Assembly (NCBI GenBank): GCA_902495595.1
Contig: CABUXV010000023.1
Location: 1-32,397 of the forward strand
DNA from: an uncultured Eubacterium sp.
Lineage (GTDB): Bacteria; Bacillota; Clostridia; Peptostreptococcales; Anaerovoracaceae
Reading direction: 5' to 3'
DNA: 32,397 nt
In this document: positions 32,125 through 32,397 of the stretch, piece by piece
Numbering within the stretch: the first letter of the stretch is position 1
How the letters are laid out: each line of letters starts with the position of its first letter
Position numbers and translations under genes: made by a program
The notes under the pieces: generated by a model
What the model was told of the DNA's origin: nothing
Seen by the model: only the letters and a program-made list of their open reading frames with translations
Database searches by the model: none

Positions 32125-32350
32125 TTTGAATAAAATACCATTGATATGGCTCGTCAAAAATACATAAATAACCAAAAGATCTGTATATCAGTATAATTTG
32201 GATAAAAAAACATTGTTATTTTGCATTTATTTCCATTTTTTTGACCAAAAAAGTCTTTTTATAAAATGATTTGGATAATACAGCACATCCGCTCAGCTCA
32301 GATCAGTTTTTTTTATCCAAAACATGTATCCACGCCCTACTTTTGGATAA
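32125..32350. repeat. Scattered TTTGGATAA motifs in the AT-rich 3' end of the window
   Basis: The final 378 bases hold no credible gene. TTTGGATAA occurs at 32197-32205, 32270-32278 and 32342-32350 on the plus strand, inverted at 32313-32321 (TTATCCAAA), and with one mismatch at 32125-32133 (TTTGAATAA). Spacing is 42-72 bases. A perfect 12-bp palindrome TATAACGTTATA is at 32071-32082. These may be protein-binding sites, part of a mobile-element end, or chance in AT-rich DNA. Confidence 0.4.
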
Positions 32351-32397
32351 TTTGCAGAAATCATTTTTAATACAAAATATAAAAAAAGTGTGCAAGA

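Noticed and set aside
1..32397. CRISPR arrays, prophage genes, toxin-antitoxin or defence islands
   Set aside because: No regularly spaced repeats, cas genes, phage structural genes or nuclease/helicase modules were seen.

Overview
The window is AT-rich chromosomal DNA of a low-GC Gram-positive anaerobe, most likely a spore-forming member of the Clostridia. The evidence is Spo0A, SpoIVB and a BofC-like protein, a primary sigma factor next to dnaG, TrmK and Nif3, a MscL with a C-terminal zinc ribbon, and strong AGGAGG ribosome binding sites throughout. I cannot name the species; Peptostreptococcales or Anaerovoracaceae is an inference. It is ordinary chromosome, not phage or plasmid.

Layout. 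1-1.3 kb: 5' end of metY (minus strand), an XRE/zinc-ribbon regulator, and an Rrf2 regulator whose own promoter shares an operator-like element with the metY promoter. 1.4-9.2 kb: an acidic unknown protein coupled to murI; pepF-nadK-pseudouridine synthase (plus); a membrane polysaccharide deacetylase with a second Rrf2 regulator (minus); mscL. 9.2-14.9 kb: tRNA-Gly(CCC), a Nudix hydrolase, a 25-residue membrane peptide gene with its own promoter and terminator, a hybrid sensor kinase broken in two by an 8-bp tandem duplication, tRNA-Leu(CAG), a DUF4234 protein and RNase P RNA. 15-16.6 kb: an NhaC-family antiporter. 16.7-25.4 kb: a long minus-strand run M16 peptidase-dut-catalase-like-catalase tail-dgt-dnaG-rpoD-trmK-nif3. 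25.4-30.1 kb: a sporulation block: a 31-cysteine putative coat protein, spo0A with a frameshift in its receiver domain, a TetR regulator with a 63-residue partner, spoIVB and a bofC-like gene. 30.2-32.4 kb: a P-loop ATPase, a two-TM protein and an AT-rich tail that may start with an IS21-type end.

How the genes fit together. The 16.7-25.4 kb run joins dNTP-pool enzymes (dUTPase, dGTPase) to primase and the housekeeping sigma factor. The SpoIVB/BofC pair belongs to forespore-to-mother-cell signalling, while Spo0A commits the cell to sporulation. Two signalling genes are visibly broken here, the large hybrid kinase and spo0A. This could reflect loss of sporulation during culture, reversible switching (for the kinase), or read errors. 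Other unusual items are a catalase-family protein without its distal catalytic residues whose tail domain is a separate overlapping gene, the 25-residue membrane peptide, and operator-like dyads inside three promoters.
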